Assembly (NCBI RefSeq): GCF_963966145.1
Contig: NC_091048.1
Location: 26,040,001-26,104,000 of the forward strand
DNA from: Tenebrio molitor
Taxonomy: Eukaryota; Arthropoda; Insecta; Coleoptera; Tenebrionidae
Length of the DNA: 64,000 nt
Direction of reading: 5' to 3'
The translations under genes and the position numbers were made by a program. The stretch's first letter is position 1; each line of letters starts with the position of its first letter. This document shows, one piece after another, positions 11,680 through 22,386 of the stretch. Under the pieces are notes generated by a model, which worked only from the letters and a program-made list of their open reading frames with translations, made no database searches and was not told the origin of the DNA.

Positions 11680-12800
11680 GGCTAGGAAGGTGAAAAATAA
11701 TGAAGGTGGGGAGCTTTGAAACGAATTTTAAGAAAATCTGGAAGTTTTACAGTTAGAAATGAGGAGGGAGCTTTGAAGGACAAAAAAAAAGGTTTGGTAG
11801 GTAATAGTATGCTGTAATGAAATCTTAGGTAGAGTCCAGATAGAGAAGGAAGAAATAATAATAAGCTGGAAATAAAGAAGTGTGATGTAGTTTTGAAGAA
11901 ATATGAAAATACATGAAGAAACAAGAAGTTCAATTTGGAACAGAAAGGGGAATATGAGAAGATGAAGGGCAAAGAGTGAGAGAGAAATGAAAGAAATGAT
12001 GAGGATGAAGCAGCTGGAAGTAAATGTTGAGAAGATGAAAATGATGGTGTTCAACAAGAGCAAGAGGAAGGGTGAAGAGAATGAATGGAAGTGGGAAGGA
12101 AGGAAAATATAACGAGTGAGCGAGTTCAAGAAAGCGGGAAAGAGAGCGGCAAAGTTTGGGAACAAAATGGATAGAAAGGAAGAGTGCAGGATTCTGACGG
12201 AATGATGGAGAGAGAAGAAAAGGAACACGGAGAAGAAGAAGAGAGAGAAATACTAGCAGAAGAACGGGTATCCCAGAGAAGAATTAGAAAGATTGAGAGC
12301 AAAAGGAAGATGGATGAATATAGAGCTGAGTGAAAGGGACAAGGACAGGGACAAGTAAGAAAGAAGGGAAAGAATCACAGAATCCAGATACAACGGAGAA
12401 TAAGTAAGAAAGAAGGGAAAGAATCACATAACGGGGAATATGAGAGAAGGATGACAAAGGAAATTCCGAAGTACCTGAGGAGAGAGAGTGCAAGAGAGAG
12501 AAAAATGATGGCGAGATTCAAATGTGGGAACGAGGAGAGAGAAAACAGGTAATGGATGGAAGGAAAGGAAAGAAGGTGCACAATGTGCTATGAGGAGAGA
12601 AAGAGACAATCGAGCACATGTGGAATGGGTGTAGCGAAATGAGAAAGAAGAAGGGAAAGGAGTGGGAAACAATACTGAATGAAATAGATATGGAAGAGGA
12701 GGGACAGAATGCAAAAAGAAAGCAGTGGGGATACAAAAAATTTTTTTTTGGGATTGTTATCTTTATTTTTAGATAAGGAGGAATCCGAGAGCCCGTAGGG
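11680..12800 (+). mobile_element. LINE (jockey/R1-type) 3' fragment
   Basis: A strongly purine-rich plus strand translates, with frameshifts, to the tail of a non-LTR retrotransposon reverse-transcriptase polyprotein. Recognisable blocks are a YPREELERLR-type segment near 12270, an ESARERKMMARFKCGNEERENR-type segment near 12484-12550, and a CTMCYEERETIEHMWNGCSE-type zinc-knuckle-like block near 12578-12637. The end near 12740-12800 has a T-run and a GGAATCCGAGAGCCCGTAGG tail. A roughly 28-bp AAGTAAGAAAGAAGGGAAAG segment is duplicated at 12354-12381 and 12402-12428. The 5' part is missing, as is usual for LINE copies. The long minus-strand open frames here are artefacts of the purine bias. Confidence 0.75.
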
Positions 12801-13235
12801 CAAATAAAACGTTATTATCTAGTATGAGAAGATGAAGAAGGAATTTTATCTTCAAGCGGTCGAAAATCGCGCCTTTGTGTATCTCCATAGAGACAGTTAA
12901 AGTGTCTTTTTTTTCTGAGCGGAGTAGAAGTACTTCAAGTCCTAGGAGTAGAAGTGTCCACAGGCGATTTGACCGAGTCAAATGTAAGGTCATTTGAAGC
13001 ATTTGTCACGAATATTTAATAATCAAATTATCCCTCTTAAAATAAAGCCTCTAAAAAAGCGAAATAACGAAATTATTATCCAATATTTAACCGATGCCAC
13101 TGTGGTTTTTAAGTCCTTTGTTGTGGGCGTATCCAAGCTGTCAGATGTGATGTGAAAATCTGAAATCTTGAGATGTGCAGCTTTGGTGGATAAAAACAGA
13201 GAATTTCTAAGACGATCCAGGAAAGACTAATAACA
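12801..13235. other. Spacer between LINE tail and small ORF
   Basis: No gene is recognised. The stretch just upstream of 13236 could carry the 5' end of a transcript for the small ORF, but no TATA box or splice signal stands out. Confidence 0.4.
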
Positions 13236-13478
13236 ATGAAAAATAACTCTCCAGACAAGCGCATCAACAAGAAACCTGAAAATAAACGAATAAAAAACGG
13301 ATTAAGCGTTATCGAAAGAATTCGCGAAGCGAAAGTAGAAGCGCAACACGAGATTTTGCGAATCCGAGCCGTATTCCTGGAATCGATGTTTCATTTATTA
13401 TTATTAACGGGCCTGTTTTATTGGATAAGTTTAGAAGTTAGAGGCAATTTAAGCGAAACCATCTCGTCTAATTTATAA
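13236..13478 (+). CDS. Hypothetical 80-residue protein with one hydrophobic segment
   Basis: I do not recognise this protein. The ATG lies in an AACAATGA context. The N-terminal half is highly basic (PDKRINKKPENKRIKNG at about residues 5-21). Next comes a charged, probably helical stretch (residues 25-47), then a hydrophobic segment (FHLLLLTGLFYWISL, about residues 52-66) that could be a single membrane helix, and a short polar tail. The frame is intact while a homologous stretch at 11405-11550 is broken, which weakly suggests selection on this copy. It could equally be an exon of a longer gene or a fragment of an unrecognised repeat. There is no AATAAA close downstream. Confidence 0.3.
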   Translation: MKNNSPDKRINKKPENKRIKNGLSVIERIREAKVEAQHEILRIRAVFLESMFHLLLLTGLFYWISLEVRGNLSETISSNL

Positions 13479-14029
13479 ACGTGTAAGTGGTTAAGACAAG
13501 CGCGAACGTCAGAACAAATCTGGTTTGGGTCAACTGAAAATTTATTATTCTTTTATCAAAAGACTAATGATCAAAGGCCATAAATAAATCATCCTAACAG
13601 GTGCGACCTAAAAATACGGTTTTTTGCCAGATCTTGAAGAGCCACCGGTGTGGGCTCCGAACAGAAGAGCCCGAGGTGGCTCGAAATTTCAATTTTGCGC
13701 TGCAGTCATTCGAGATCAGCGTAATTATGGCGCATGTCGAGGGAGACATTCTTTACAAGCTTCTGGTCGGGCCAGGTGACTGTGAAAGGTCGTGATGGTT
13801 TTTAATATGTTTGTGATAATTGACATTGGCGTACGCGAATTCTTTGCACAAATTGGAAAAAGAAAAAACTGTATACAGAATGTCCCAAAAGTACCGTATT
13901 TTTACACTCACCCGGTATATATTTATAAAAATGACATCTTCTGATTGACCGGTGGCGGCGCTTCATACATGACAACACCGCAATATTTGGCTTCGAATTT
14001 TACCTCGAATACGGAGATTTTTCGGTGAA
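13479..14029. other. Gene-free spacer
   Basis: No recognisable gene. The 64-codon frame at 13601-13795 has no domain. Confidence 0.4.
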
Positions 14030-14130
14030 ATGTCAAAGAAACGTCAACGATGCGTTGTTGTTAACCTAGAAACAACTTTTCGATTTGGGCAAAGCTTACA
14101 AACCTTTACTGTAATTATTCCAGTAATTGT
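14018..14130. repeat. Dispersed repeat B, solo copy
   Basis: The string GTCAAAGAAACGTCAACGAT and its continuation into GTTGTTAACCTAGAAA and CAACTTTTC matches, in the same orientation, the right arm of the large inverted-repeat element at about 24488-24560, and in inverse the left arm at about 22630-22690. This is therefore a third, solo copy of that arm. Confidence 0.75.
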
Positions 14131-15734
14131 TCCGCTTCAGTTAATATTTACAAAATTCCTTCACTGTTGGTGCTCCTGGTGGGAATTGTGCGCAACAATT
14201 TTTACGTCGTCTAGGTCCTAAATAAATAATATCAATGTTACACCTGCGAATTCACCGAATCAATCCTGTAATCAGGACGGTTTCTGCGCGCCGTCCCCTG
14301 GGGGATGACCAGACACATTTCCCCGCCGTCGCAATTATTCCAAAAACCGCCGCCACCATGAATAATGAAAAATGTGCTGCCCCCGTTGAAACAACCACGA
14401 CAGCCCGGCCTCCGCTTGCTTTGGACGTTTTATTCGTTTAAATTGCATTAGCCGGAATTTTAAATAGAAATTTTCCACTTGTTGATTATAATGGAATGTC
14501 AAATTGGATCCGGGGAACAATATATTTGCGATAATTCGAGCGGGGCGCTCCGATAATCACGTTCACTTTTAAACAAACGGAACGAGCGCCCGGGGGCGGC
14601 GGGTCAAGTTTACGGGCGGCGTTTTACGGCTGATTAAATTTAACGGCGGGGGCGGGTGCGTCCAAATTGTTCCAGACGACTCCGAGGGCACGGAATAGGT
14701 GCCTTTAGTGAAAAATCCTGGACCGTTTCAGCTAATTAAAGCGACCAATCATAACACAGCAAACAGAAGTTGCGCTAATGAAAATATACGATCCTGTTTC
14801 CGTAACAATGCCATAATTAATGCGATTTGTTCGGCCGCCGGTTTTTGGTAACACGATTCTAATGGACTAAACCTGTTCCGCTTTTATCGATCAACCGGAA
14901 CCGGAACCGGAACTCCACAGCAGACCGTAGCTCCTCGGTGGCCGCACACATAAATAACTTACCTTTGCAACTTTCCTCGTTGTTGGATTGCTTCAGAATT
15001 GTTCGAGAGAGGCGCTCTCTCGCGATGCGATCTTGTTCTGGGGAAATTAGACGCCAGATTGCTTGATCTCTCCCAAATATGGGAACACCGTCGCGGGCGC
15101 GTTCACGAATCGGGGGGGTAATAATTGGATGGGGCGCTTTCCAATGGGAACGTTACGCTGTGACAGTGATGGACAGTTTTGATGGACGACACGTTTGTAA
15201 GCGACTCATTAATTTCGTCTTAATCGAGTCTGTCGGAAACTGGAACGAAGGCCGTCCAAACGGTTTTTATAATTATTAATCTCCAGTTTTTCAAATTGGA
15301 ACTCCTATTTTTACAGTTTCTCAAATTCGTGGCAAAGAAACTGGTGCCAGTTTTATCCCAGACCGAAACAAAGTGCTAACAGGAAAGCTCGACGAGAGTG
15401 ATATATAGGATTAGAAACATTAAAAAGCGTTTTGTGGCACGAGACGAAACAAGTTTCAACCAAAGCTCCACAAAAGATTCTCAAAGATTTTCTTACAGTT
15501 GAGCAGTTGAGTGCGAGATGAAATTGTTGTATAGTAAATTACTCAAATAGCATGTAATGATAGCTGTTACGCGCGAGTAGAATGCGATACTGTTTCTAAT
15601 GTTTCTACTATGTGCAAACTTCGTCATTCATTTATTAATTGTTTTGACGTTGACATTTCGAAATAATTATGTCATGTTAAAGGATAAGTTAAAGAGCTGC
15701 TCAGGTCTGTAAAAAAATAGTTATTTGTGTATCA
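14131..15734. other. GC-richer non-coding island
   Basis: Apparently single-copy sequence with GC-rich blocks (around 14.28-14.70 and 15.08-15.18 kb) and many TAAT motifs. Only short open frames without domains are present. It may be regulatory or intronic. Confidence 0.4.
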
Positions 15735-16375
15735 AGGACAAAAAGTGCATCTTTTTTGTCCGAGTCTGAATTTTCTGCCGGAAGCGCAGCTGAGGCTTGA
15801 AAACAGGCGAGGGCAAAGGGCACATTAAATTTTTTAGGCGACCGCACAAACTACAAAGCAAAAGACATCATTGGAAAAATGACAACTTTATTTTTCAAAT
15901 AGTTACACTTATTAACACATATTAACAATCTTTTTGTAGTATTTTTTTATCAGCTTGGCAACAAAACGAGAAATTTACTACATATTTGCAATACAATTAC
16001 TCACATAATTTATGGTGACAGGACAATTATTGCGATTATCATCTGCGATGTCCGGCGGCGTATTATACATTTATTCATCACTTTGGCTGTTGTATTAGAC
16101 ATTTCTTCATCACGCTTTTGCTATCGATTATATGAACGTTTATTTTCTTATTATTCACCAAATAAGCACCAGAAATAAGCGAGACAACACTTTTTCGGAC
16201 AAATAAAATACATACTTTGGTTAAATTTAACTGTCAAATATTCATTTGTTTTCAGTCGGTTTACTTGATTTTGTCGGTTTCGTTGTTAACTTACTAGATG
16301 ACGCCATGGTCCAGGGTCAGAAAAGTGCGTCCGGAAATGTGCGTCCCAAAAAGAGTTACTTTTCGTCTGCATGGG
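15735..16375 (-). repeat. Dispersed repeat C, longer copy
   Basis: Read on the minus strand, 16375-16285 matches 23905-24000 (GGACGCACTTTTT-type and GTTACTTTTTGTC-type blocks), 15990-15900 matches the AGCTGATAA region near 24065, and 15860-15741 matches about 24147-24245 (TCGCCTAAAAAAT, TTTCAAGCCTC, CAGAAAA.TCAGACT). The order is conserved. This copy is about 640 bp and the other about 340 bp, the difference being roughly 285 bp missing from the centre of the latter. Confidence 0.75.
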
Positions 16376-18074
16376 AGTACGTAAATGTACCTTTTTCATT
16401 AAGGGTGCCTAAAAAAATCTGATCTGACGGCAGATATTTCAAAATTGAACAAAATTCATGATATGGAACTGGACAATTATTTTTTATTGGTTGATTTTAC
16501 GTGAGTTATTACAAAAATAAAATCACAGCTTTTTGCTGTTGATGAGTCATTACTAAGCCGAAAAACATTAACTGCGCCCCCTTCACTGATGAGTATCGAT
16601 CAGCATTCTGCTAAACAATTAGTGTTTGCTTCGTTGTGAAGGCGCAAGGCACTCCACTAGCATACATTTTTCCAAGAATCTTAAGTGATTTTTTAGCTTT
16701 CCCCTGCACGAATTCCGTCACGGACGCATCCGTTGGGCAAATAAACCCGACCTGAATTAGCTTCCGTTCGATTTTTGCAGCATTCACGTGCACCTCCGTC
16801 CGTTCAAAATGCTCCTTATGCAGACCAGAGCAGGACCCCTTTTCGCCACAAACGCGCCAAATTCGCACTCCTCTAAGCCATTATAGTAATTGCATTGACG
16901 TCGACGGTGCTCCTCTACAAGAACCTGTCTGTTGGGGCGTATTTTATGTCAAACGAATGTTTACGGACCCCCACCTAAGAATCTCTTCGTGCGAAATTGC
17001 GCGTGAAATATTGCACCGGAACGATTTCACCTCGTGCACTTACTCGAATTCTCACCTCTGAGAGCTCAAATTCTTCAGCACAAAAATATTCAGAACGCAG
17101 GAATCAATCGCGGTTTTGGCGGAGGCGCCGGTTCACATTGCAAACATTGCTTGGTTTCAACTTGCACCAGCGGAATACACAAATCCGGACGGGGCTGAAA
17201 ATAGTCGACGATTAATCATTCGGAGGAATTAACTTTTTACACGCACTCGAAGGCGTGATCTATTTTTAAACGAGTGAAGGAAGTAGGCCGGCAAGGAGGT
17301 GGATGGGGCGACCGATAAAAGGACAATAAACAGGTTTCAATTTGTGGACACAAATACTAAACTGTTTGTAAATACGCACGTGACAAATTGGTCTGGACGA
17401 TGCTCGCTTTACTGCGAACAATCGCGCTGATTTTAACTTGATTATCTCCGTTAATGGAGATATTGGGTCATTCGTGCCAAATGTGCAGCAAAACGGGTTT
17501 GACGCTTTAAATGGAGGGTGCTTTGAGAGTGGGGTCAAATAAATTTGAGGACGGTTACAGATTCGAGCAAAAGCAAATGAGGTGTTGTGGGTGGGAGGAG
17601 AAACGGCGATGGGGAAAAATCAGAATGAGGTAATTTGGAACAAATGAGAAGGCTTTTGTGGAAACTTATGATCAAGAGAATGAACAACGAGAGTCAGATT
17701 CAAAAATATTATAAAGAAATTTAGACATAATAGTAAATAAGAGTGAATGGACGCTTTACAAACCACGATCTGGAAAAGTAAGAATAAGACAATTTAAAAG
17801 TAAGTAAGGAAAATTTGAAAATTAAATTAGACAGAATTAGAGGAGAATGTAAATAAAGTAATTTAAATTAAGAATACACAGCAGAATAACAAATGTAAAT
17901 GAGAAGTTCTGGCTTAGGAGAAGAAACGGTGATATGCAAAGGTGCGAATGAGGTTGTTTGAATTAATTTTGAGAAATGTCGTGTCAGATGGAGAGAATTG
18001 TTGCTAGGAGGAAAAATGAGCACTTGAAAAAATGCAAAAATGAAGGGCTAGAATGGGAAACAAGGATCCACAAA
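16376..18074. other. Gene-free stretch
   Basis: The first part, to about 17.55 kb, is GC-richer single-copy DNA, and the rest is purine-rich and AT-rich. The minus-strand frame at 16611-16868 (85 codons) and others show no domain or splice context that I can support. Confidence 0.4.
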
Positions 18075-18079
18075 AATAG

Positions 18080-18165
18080 AAATAAAAAGAGTGTGTGCTT
18101 AAGACCGCAGGACAGAAGTGAAAACTTCTATGAGGTTGGTGATTGATTTTTTTAAGTAATATACA
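18080..18165. repeat. Dispersed repeat D, copy 1
   Basis: The segment AAAAAGAGTGTGTGCTTAAG and the following ACAGAAGTGAAAACTTCTATGA with TGATTTTTTTAAGTAATAT is nearly identical to 28749-28825 in the same orientation. The family is unidentified. Confidence 0.8.
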
Positions 18166-18464
18166 GCGTGATCAACGATGACTGAGTGTGTTGGCAATGA
18201 AAGAAAAATGTCACAAAGGATCTCTCCTCACTGCGTTCGTCGTGCCCCAACCAACTCGTGTCACAATCAAGCTTCTTATAAAACTAGCAAATCCGAAAGG
18301 GATGCAAACTAACCTTGAAATGAACTTCGCTGTTGGTTTCATAAAAGGTAGATAATGGTAGATTAAATTTGGCGCATTATAAATGACCGCTCCGGGAGTC
18401 ATATGACGTTATAGTCAATAAAGGTGATTTTTGCAAATCATGTGAAGTGTCGCTTGTCGTTCTC

Positions 18465-18660
18465 TGGCCCGAGTCTGACGGTCCGAGCCTGACGATTTGA
18501 GCGTGACGACTTTAGCGTGTCGCATGAAACTACTTCACTGTCCGGTGTGGTGCGCCTAAGAAGTACAATCCGAGCCTGACGCTTTGAGCGTGATAATTTG
18601 AGCGTGACGATTTTAGCGTGTCGCATGAAACTATTCCACTGCCCGGTGTGGTACGCCGAA
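18465..18660. repeat. GTGACGATTT-type tandem repeat, two higher-order units
   Basis: Short units of the form GAGC(C/G)TGACGATTT repeat and end in TTTAGCGTGTCGCATGAAAC, then a CACTG.CCGGTGTGGT block. The whole roughly 90-bp module occurs twice (about 18475-18565 and 18570-18660). It is related to the 20-bp array at 5101-5190, which has the same GCATGAAACTA tail. Confidence 0.8.
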
Positions 18661-19984
18661 AGAAGTTTTCACTTCAATAAAGGGCCTTTGAATTAATGAG
18701 AAAAAGAAGGATGAGTAGTTTTGGTTATGGAGTGAAACGGCGCGGCGGGCGGTTGGAAAAGTATAAAGGGATTGCTTTGGGAAATTTTGCAGATTTTCAA
18801 AGCGACAAATAAAAGTTACAGTTAGAAGGATGAAGGACGAGGGAACACAGAGGAAGTTATTCGAGATTCATTTTAAGTAAATTTGAAGATCATAACAGAT
18901 GCAAAGTAAAGTTCTGGTTACGGAGGCGAACGTCGATGTAGAAAAATACGAATGAAGCGATTTGGGCCTCGGGGGCAACGAAACGCCGTAAACTTTCCAG
19001 TATGTGGCATAGAACCTCCATTGATCCTGAAAATTTCAGCTCGTTAACAAATTTCCTGGCACGGCCCACGCTCCCGAGAATCGAACGTGTGGGAAAGGAG
19101 GCCACCGATGCGAGTTATTAAAAGACGTCCTCCCAACTTAAGACACCATTACAACGCGAGTTATCCTAAAGGAACATCGAGGTATTTCCCACAGGACTCG
19201 CACTCATTTATCAGAGTCATTGTTACTCTTGAAGTGTAGCCATGGCAACAACCCTATTCTTGTCATTTATTAATTATATCGTTGCGAAAGCCACTTTACA
19301 CTCTTTGTTGGCATCTGACCGGGGTGTCTCTTTTTTTAAATGACTTCCACGGAGAACAGGAAAGCGGGACGAACTTTTCGCATAAATATCACGAGACAGA
19401 TCCTGGATTGAGGAAACTGTTCATTTTTTAACGTCAAAAAAATTCACGGCGAAATGTTGCATTGTTCGCCAACGTTTCGGTGCGGTGTCGCCGCAATTAC
19501 ATTACAGGACGGTTTGTTAGCGGGGCGGCGTGATTCGGCCGCCAAAGGAACTTCGATTATTCGATTAGAGCTGCAGCTTTTTAGTTTTTTCGACGGCAAA
19601 TTCCATTCCGAGCGCTGATACACAAAAGCGCCGCGCAAATAAATGCTTATGATGCAAGCTCGAAGCGGAAACGATCTCGTGCCACACGATTTCGGTTAGT
19701 GCACTGCTCAAGCACATGCTATGGTATCCCAACGACGTCACGTACAATTTCATTTGAACTGCAAGTTCAGAAAAAAGAGAAATTTCAAGTTTCTCCGAAA
19801 AAATTAAGAACACGTTGCAGATTAAGGAGTACTAATCAAAATGTCTGATTTTATTAGGTCTAATTCGATCTGCCACAGCATCTAGGGGATGTAAAAGACT
19901 AATTTCGTATAAAATCAGATCAGACGTACCAAAACGAATAAGAATTAATTAGATCGATGATATTCCAGTAAAATTTTAATGTTT
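18661..19984. other. Gene-free stretch with GC-richer island
   Basis: No recognisable gene. The open frames on the minus strand (18890-19105, 19444-19813) lack domains. Composition is mixed, with a GC-richer block near 19.45-19.75 kb. Confidence 0.4.
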
Positions 19985-20345
19985 CAGACTTTCATTAATA
20001 AAAGTCTTGAAAAACCTGGTTGTTTTTAATTAGCCTGCAGCAACGTTTGAAAGAGTTTTTCTTTGATCAAAATTATAACATTACTTAAAAAAATATATCG
20101 GAGTTTGAGCGGGTAGAATCTGTAAAATATTTGAGACAATTTAATTAGCGAGACATGTTTTAATCGAGAATTCAATTCTTAATGGATTCTATGACACTTT
20201 CTTGAATTCTTGAATGTTACGCGAGCCAGATGGAGAGAAGAAACAAATTGAAGAAATAGTCAGTTGAAAAATCATCGGAAGGAAAATAGTTAATGCTACG
20301 CCACTAAGGCACACAGTGGTTGAGAAATTAGAAAATTTGGCCAAA
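19985..20345. repeat. Dispersed repeat A, copy 2
   Basis: Same-orientation match to 8470-8690 and 9060-9160. Shared strings include AATAAAAGTCTTG and GAAAAATCAT.GGAAG. The roughly 370 bp between the two conserved blocks of copy 1 are replaced by about 40 bp here. Confidence 0.75.
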
Positions 20346-20383
20346 GTCATCAATTACAAACATTTACTGAAAAAATAGAAAAG

Positions 20384-21298
20384 TTGTTGCCAAAAGAATA
20401 CAAATGGGAATGTCAAGGGGCAAAACGAGGAAAGAAGAAAGGAAGACCTGCGGGAGGAATAATAACAAGGGTGAAATTAGGCATTAAAGAAAAGAGGCAA
20501 AAAAAAGATGAAGACAACAATAAGAGGTTTCGAAGATACAATAAAAGAAAATTGTATGCTTTTGGGAGAATAGGAGAAAAGGCTCAAAACATTGGAAAAA
20601 GGAAAGGGGGGATGGGAAAAGAAAATCCAAAGACAAGGTGGAAAATGCAGAGGGGAAGAGACTGATAAAATGGATTGAAGAAAATGGATGGGAATTATTG
20701 AATGGTAACAAACAAGGGAAAGAAGAAGGGGAATGGGCTTATAAAGGTAGTAGAAGGGAAACAGTGATAGATAACGGAATAGTAAACGACGAAGCATGGG
20801 AAGGAATAGAAGAATTCAGAATAGGAGAAATAAGTATAGAAGAAAAGAATCATGAACAAAGGGGAAAAGGAAGAGCAAAAGAGGAGCAGAAGAAGGTAAC
20901 AATAAAAATATGGGATGACCAAAGAGTAGAAGAGTATAGGAGGAGACTAAAAAAGCCAGATTCGAAGAGTAAGAAGCAAAAAAAGATGGCGGTAGAACTG
21001 AAAGAAGTAATTGAAAAACCAACGACAAAAAAGGAGGTAATAGTCAAGGCAGCAAAAGAAAGAAGGAAGAAAAATGAGTGGTGGGACAAAGAATGTGAAC
21101 AACTGAAGAAGGAAACGGTAAAGGCGTTAAGAGAATGGAAAAGGACAAAGATCAACAGAAATAGCTTTGTAGAAGCGAAGGAGAGAGAAAAACAGAGAAG
21201 GAAAGGGGTGAGGGATAGGAATAAACTTTTTTTTTGGAAGTGCCGTTTAATGTTTAAAGAAAACTGTAATCACAAATCCGGAAGGCCGTATAATAAAT
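20384..21298 (+). mobile_element. LINE (jockey/R1-type) endonuclease-region fragment
   Basis: The first frame (20384-20665) and the overlapping frame 20638-21312 together translate to part of an EEP-type endonuclease from a non-LTR retrotransposon. GGIITRVKLGI is followed, after a frameshift, by WIEENGWELLNGNKQG.EEGEW.Y.GSR.ETVIDNGIVN, a recognisable late endonuclease segment, then a basic coiled linker up to WWDKECEQLKKE and ALREWKR. The copy ends in a T-run near 21228 and an ATCCGGAAGGCCGTA tail like that of LINE 3' ends. Both the 5' part and the reverse transcriptase are missing. It is on the same strand and probably in the same clade as the 3' fragment at 11.7-12.8 kb. Confidence 0.75.
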
Positions 21299-21301
21299 AT
21301 A

Positions 21302-21726
21302 CAGGGTTATGATAAAATAACGCACAAAATTCATAAAACACACAGTATTAATTTTTGAAAAAAATGCAAAAATACCTCAAACGGTTTTTTATAGTCTGCG
21401 TCTTTTAACGTATATAGAAAAAAAAATGGGTCAAATTTACCAAAGTTATGAGTATGATGTCATTAATATTTTTCGAAAATGGGAAGTTAACGATTCCGAT
21501 TAGATTATTTGATAGAGCTTATTTTTCTGGATTATAAAAATCTAGTTTAAGTAGAGATTACACAAAAAAAAAGCAAATCAATAAAAAACGAAAAGTTGAT
21601 TTTAATAATAACTAATAAATAAAGCAAGAATTTATTCTAAAAACTGTTTGACGTGTTTTTGCATTTTTTTCAAAAATTAATACTGTACGTTTTCTGAATT
21701 GGGTGCGTTACTTTATCATAACGCTG
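21302..21726. mobile_element. MITE with ~85-bp TIRs, TA target site
   Basis: Flanking TA dinucleotides (21300-21301 and 21727-21728) enclose a 425-bp element. Its left end CAGGGTTATGATAAAATAAC is the inverse of the right end with few differences. The inverted repeat continues through ACAGTATTAATTTTTGAAAA and into the CAAAC.GTTTTT region, about 85 bp per arm. The AT-rich interior has no coding potential. It inserted immediately beside the LINE tail at about 21295. Confidence 0.9.
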
Positions 21727-22386
21727 TATAATATAATAAAGCATTCATTCATAACAAATATTTACTGTCGGAAAATTTCCTCGCTGACTGCAATAGGAAC
21801 TGTCATAAAATAAGTGAAATACACTTTGCTACCCTTATCATCCCTACAAAACCCACTTTAGCGATACCGCCCATTTGTTTAATATTTTTATCGAACAAAT
21901 ATCTTTCACTCAGCGCCTTTCAAATAAACAATTTTGTTTCCTAAAGAAAAATAAGGATCAAATGATTTGTCTTGAAATGTCGTATTATCCTTATGCAATA
22001 GTTATTTACGCAGGTAGCTTAAAACAGAAATCAAACAGCACATTTCGATAAAATCAGTAAATTGGACCCCTGGTTATTCACAACGTTCTCAACAAATCTG
22101 AATACCTTTTGGCTCTGTCAGGAAGTTAGTGGAGCTCATTGTGAAAACGAAGTGAATAAAGTGATAATTTCATTTATGCTCAAACTTACTGATATCCAAT
22201 TTTGTTATAAGTTATAACCTATCGATTTGAAAAGTGCTTTCACTGTTGGATACAAGATAAAAACAACTTTCAAAAACATAACCTGTCACTCCTGCTGCCA
22301 TTTAAAAATTTTGAATTGGCCCCTTTTGCGCTGTCACTTAGAGAATTTGAAAATCGAGCGCTTTTCTCAGTATCATTTATTGATCA
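21727..22386. other. AT-rich spacer
   Basis: No recognisable gene or repeat family. It borders the large inverted-repeat element to the right. Confidence 0.4.

Noticed and set aside
11682..12803. Several long minus-strand ORFs rich in Leu, Phe and Ser
   Set aside because: They mirror the purine-rich plus strand of a LINE fragment; pyrimidine-rich antisense DNA rarely contains stops.
20477..21155. Minus-strand hydrophobic ORFs that look like membrane proteins
   Set aside because: Antisense shadows of the A/G-rich LINE endonuclease region.
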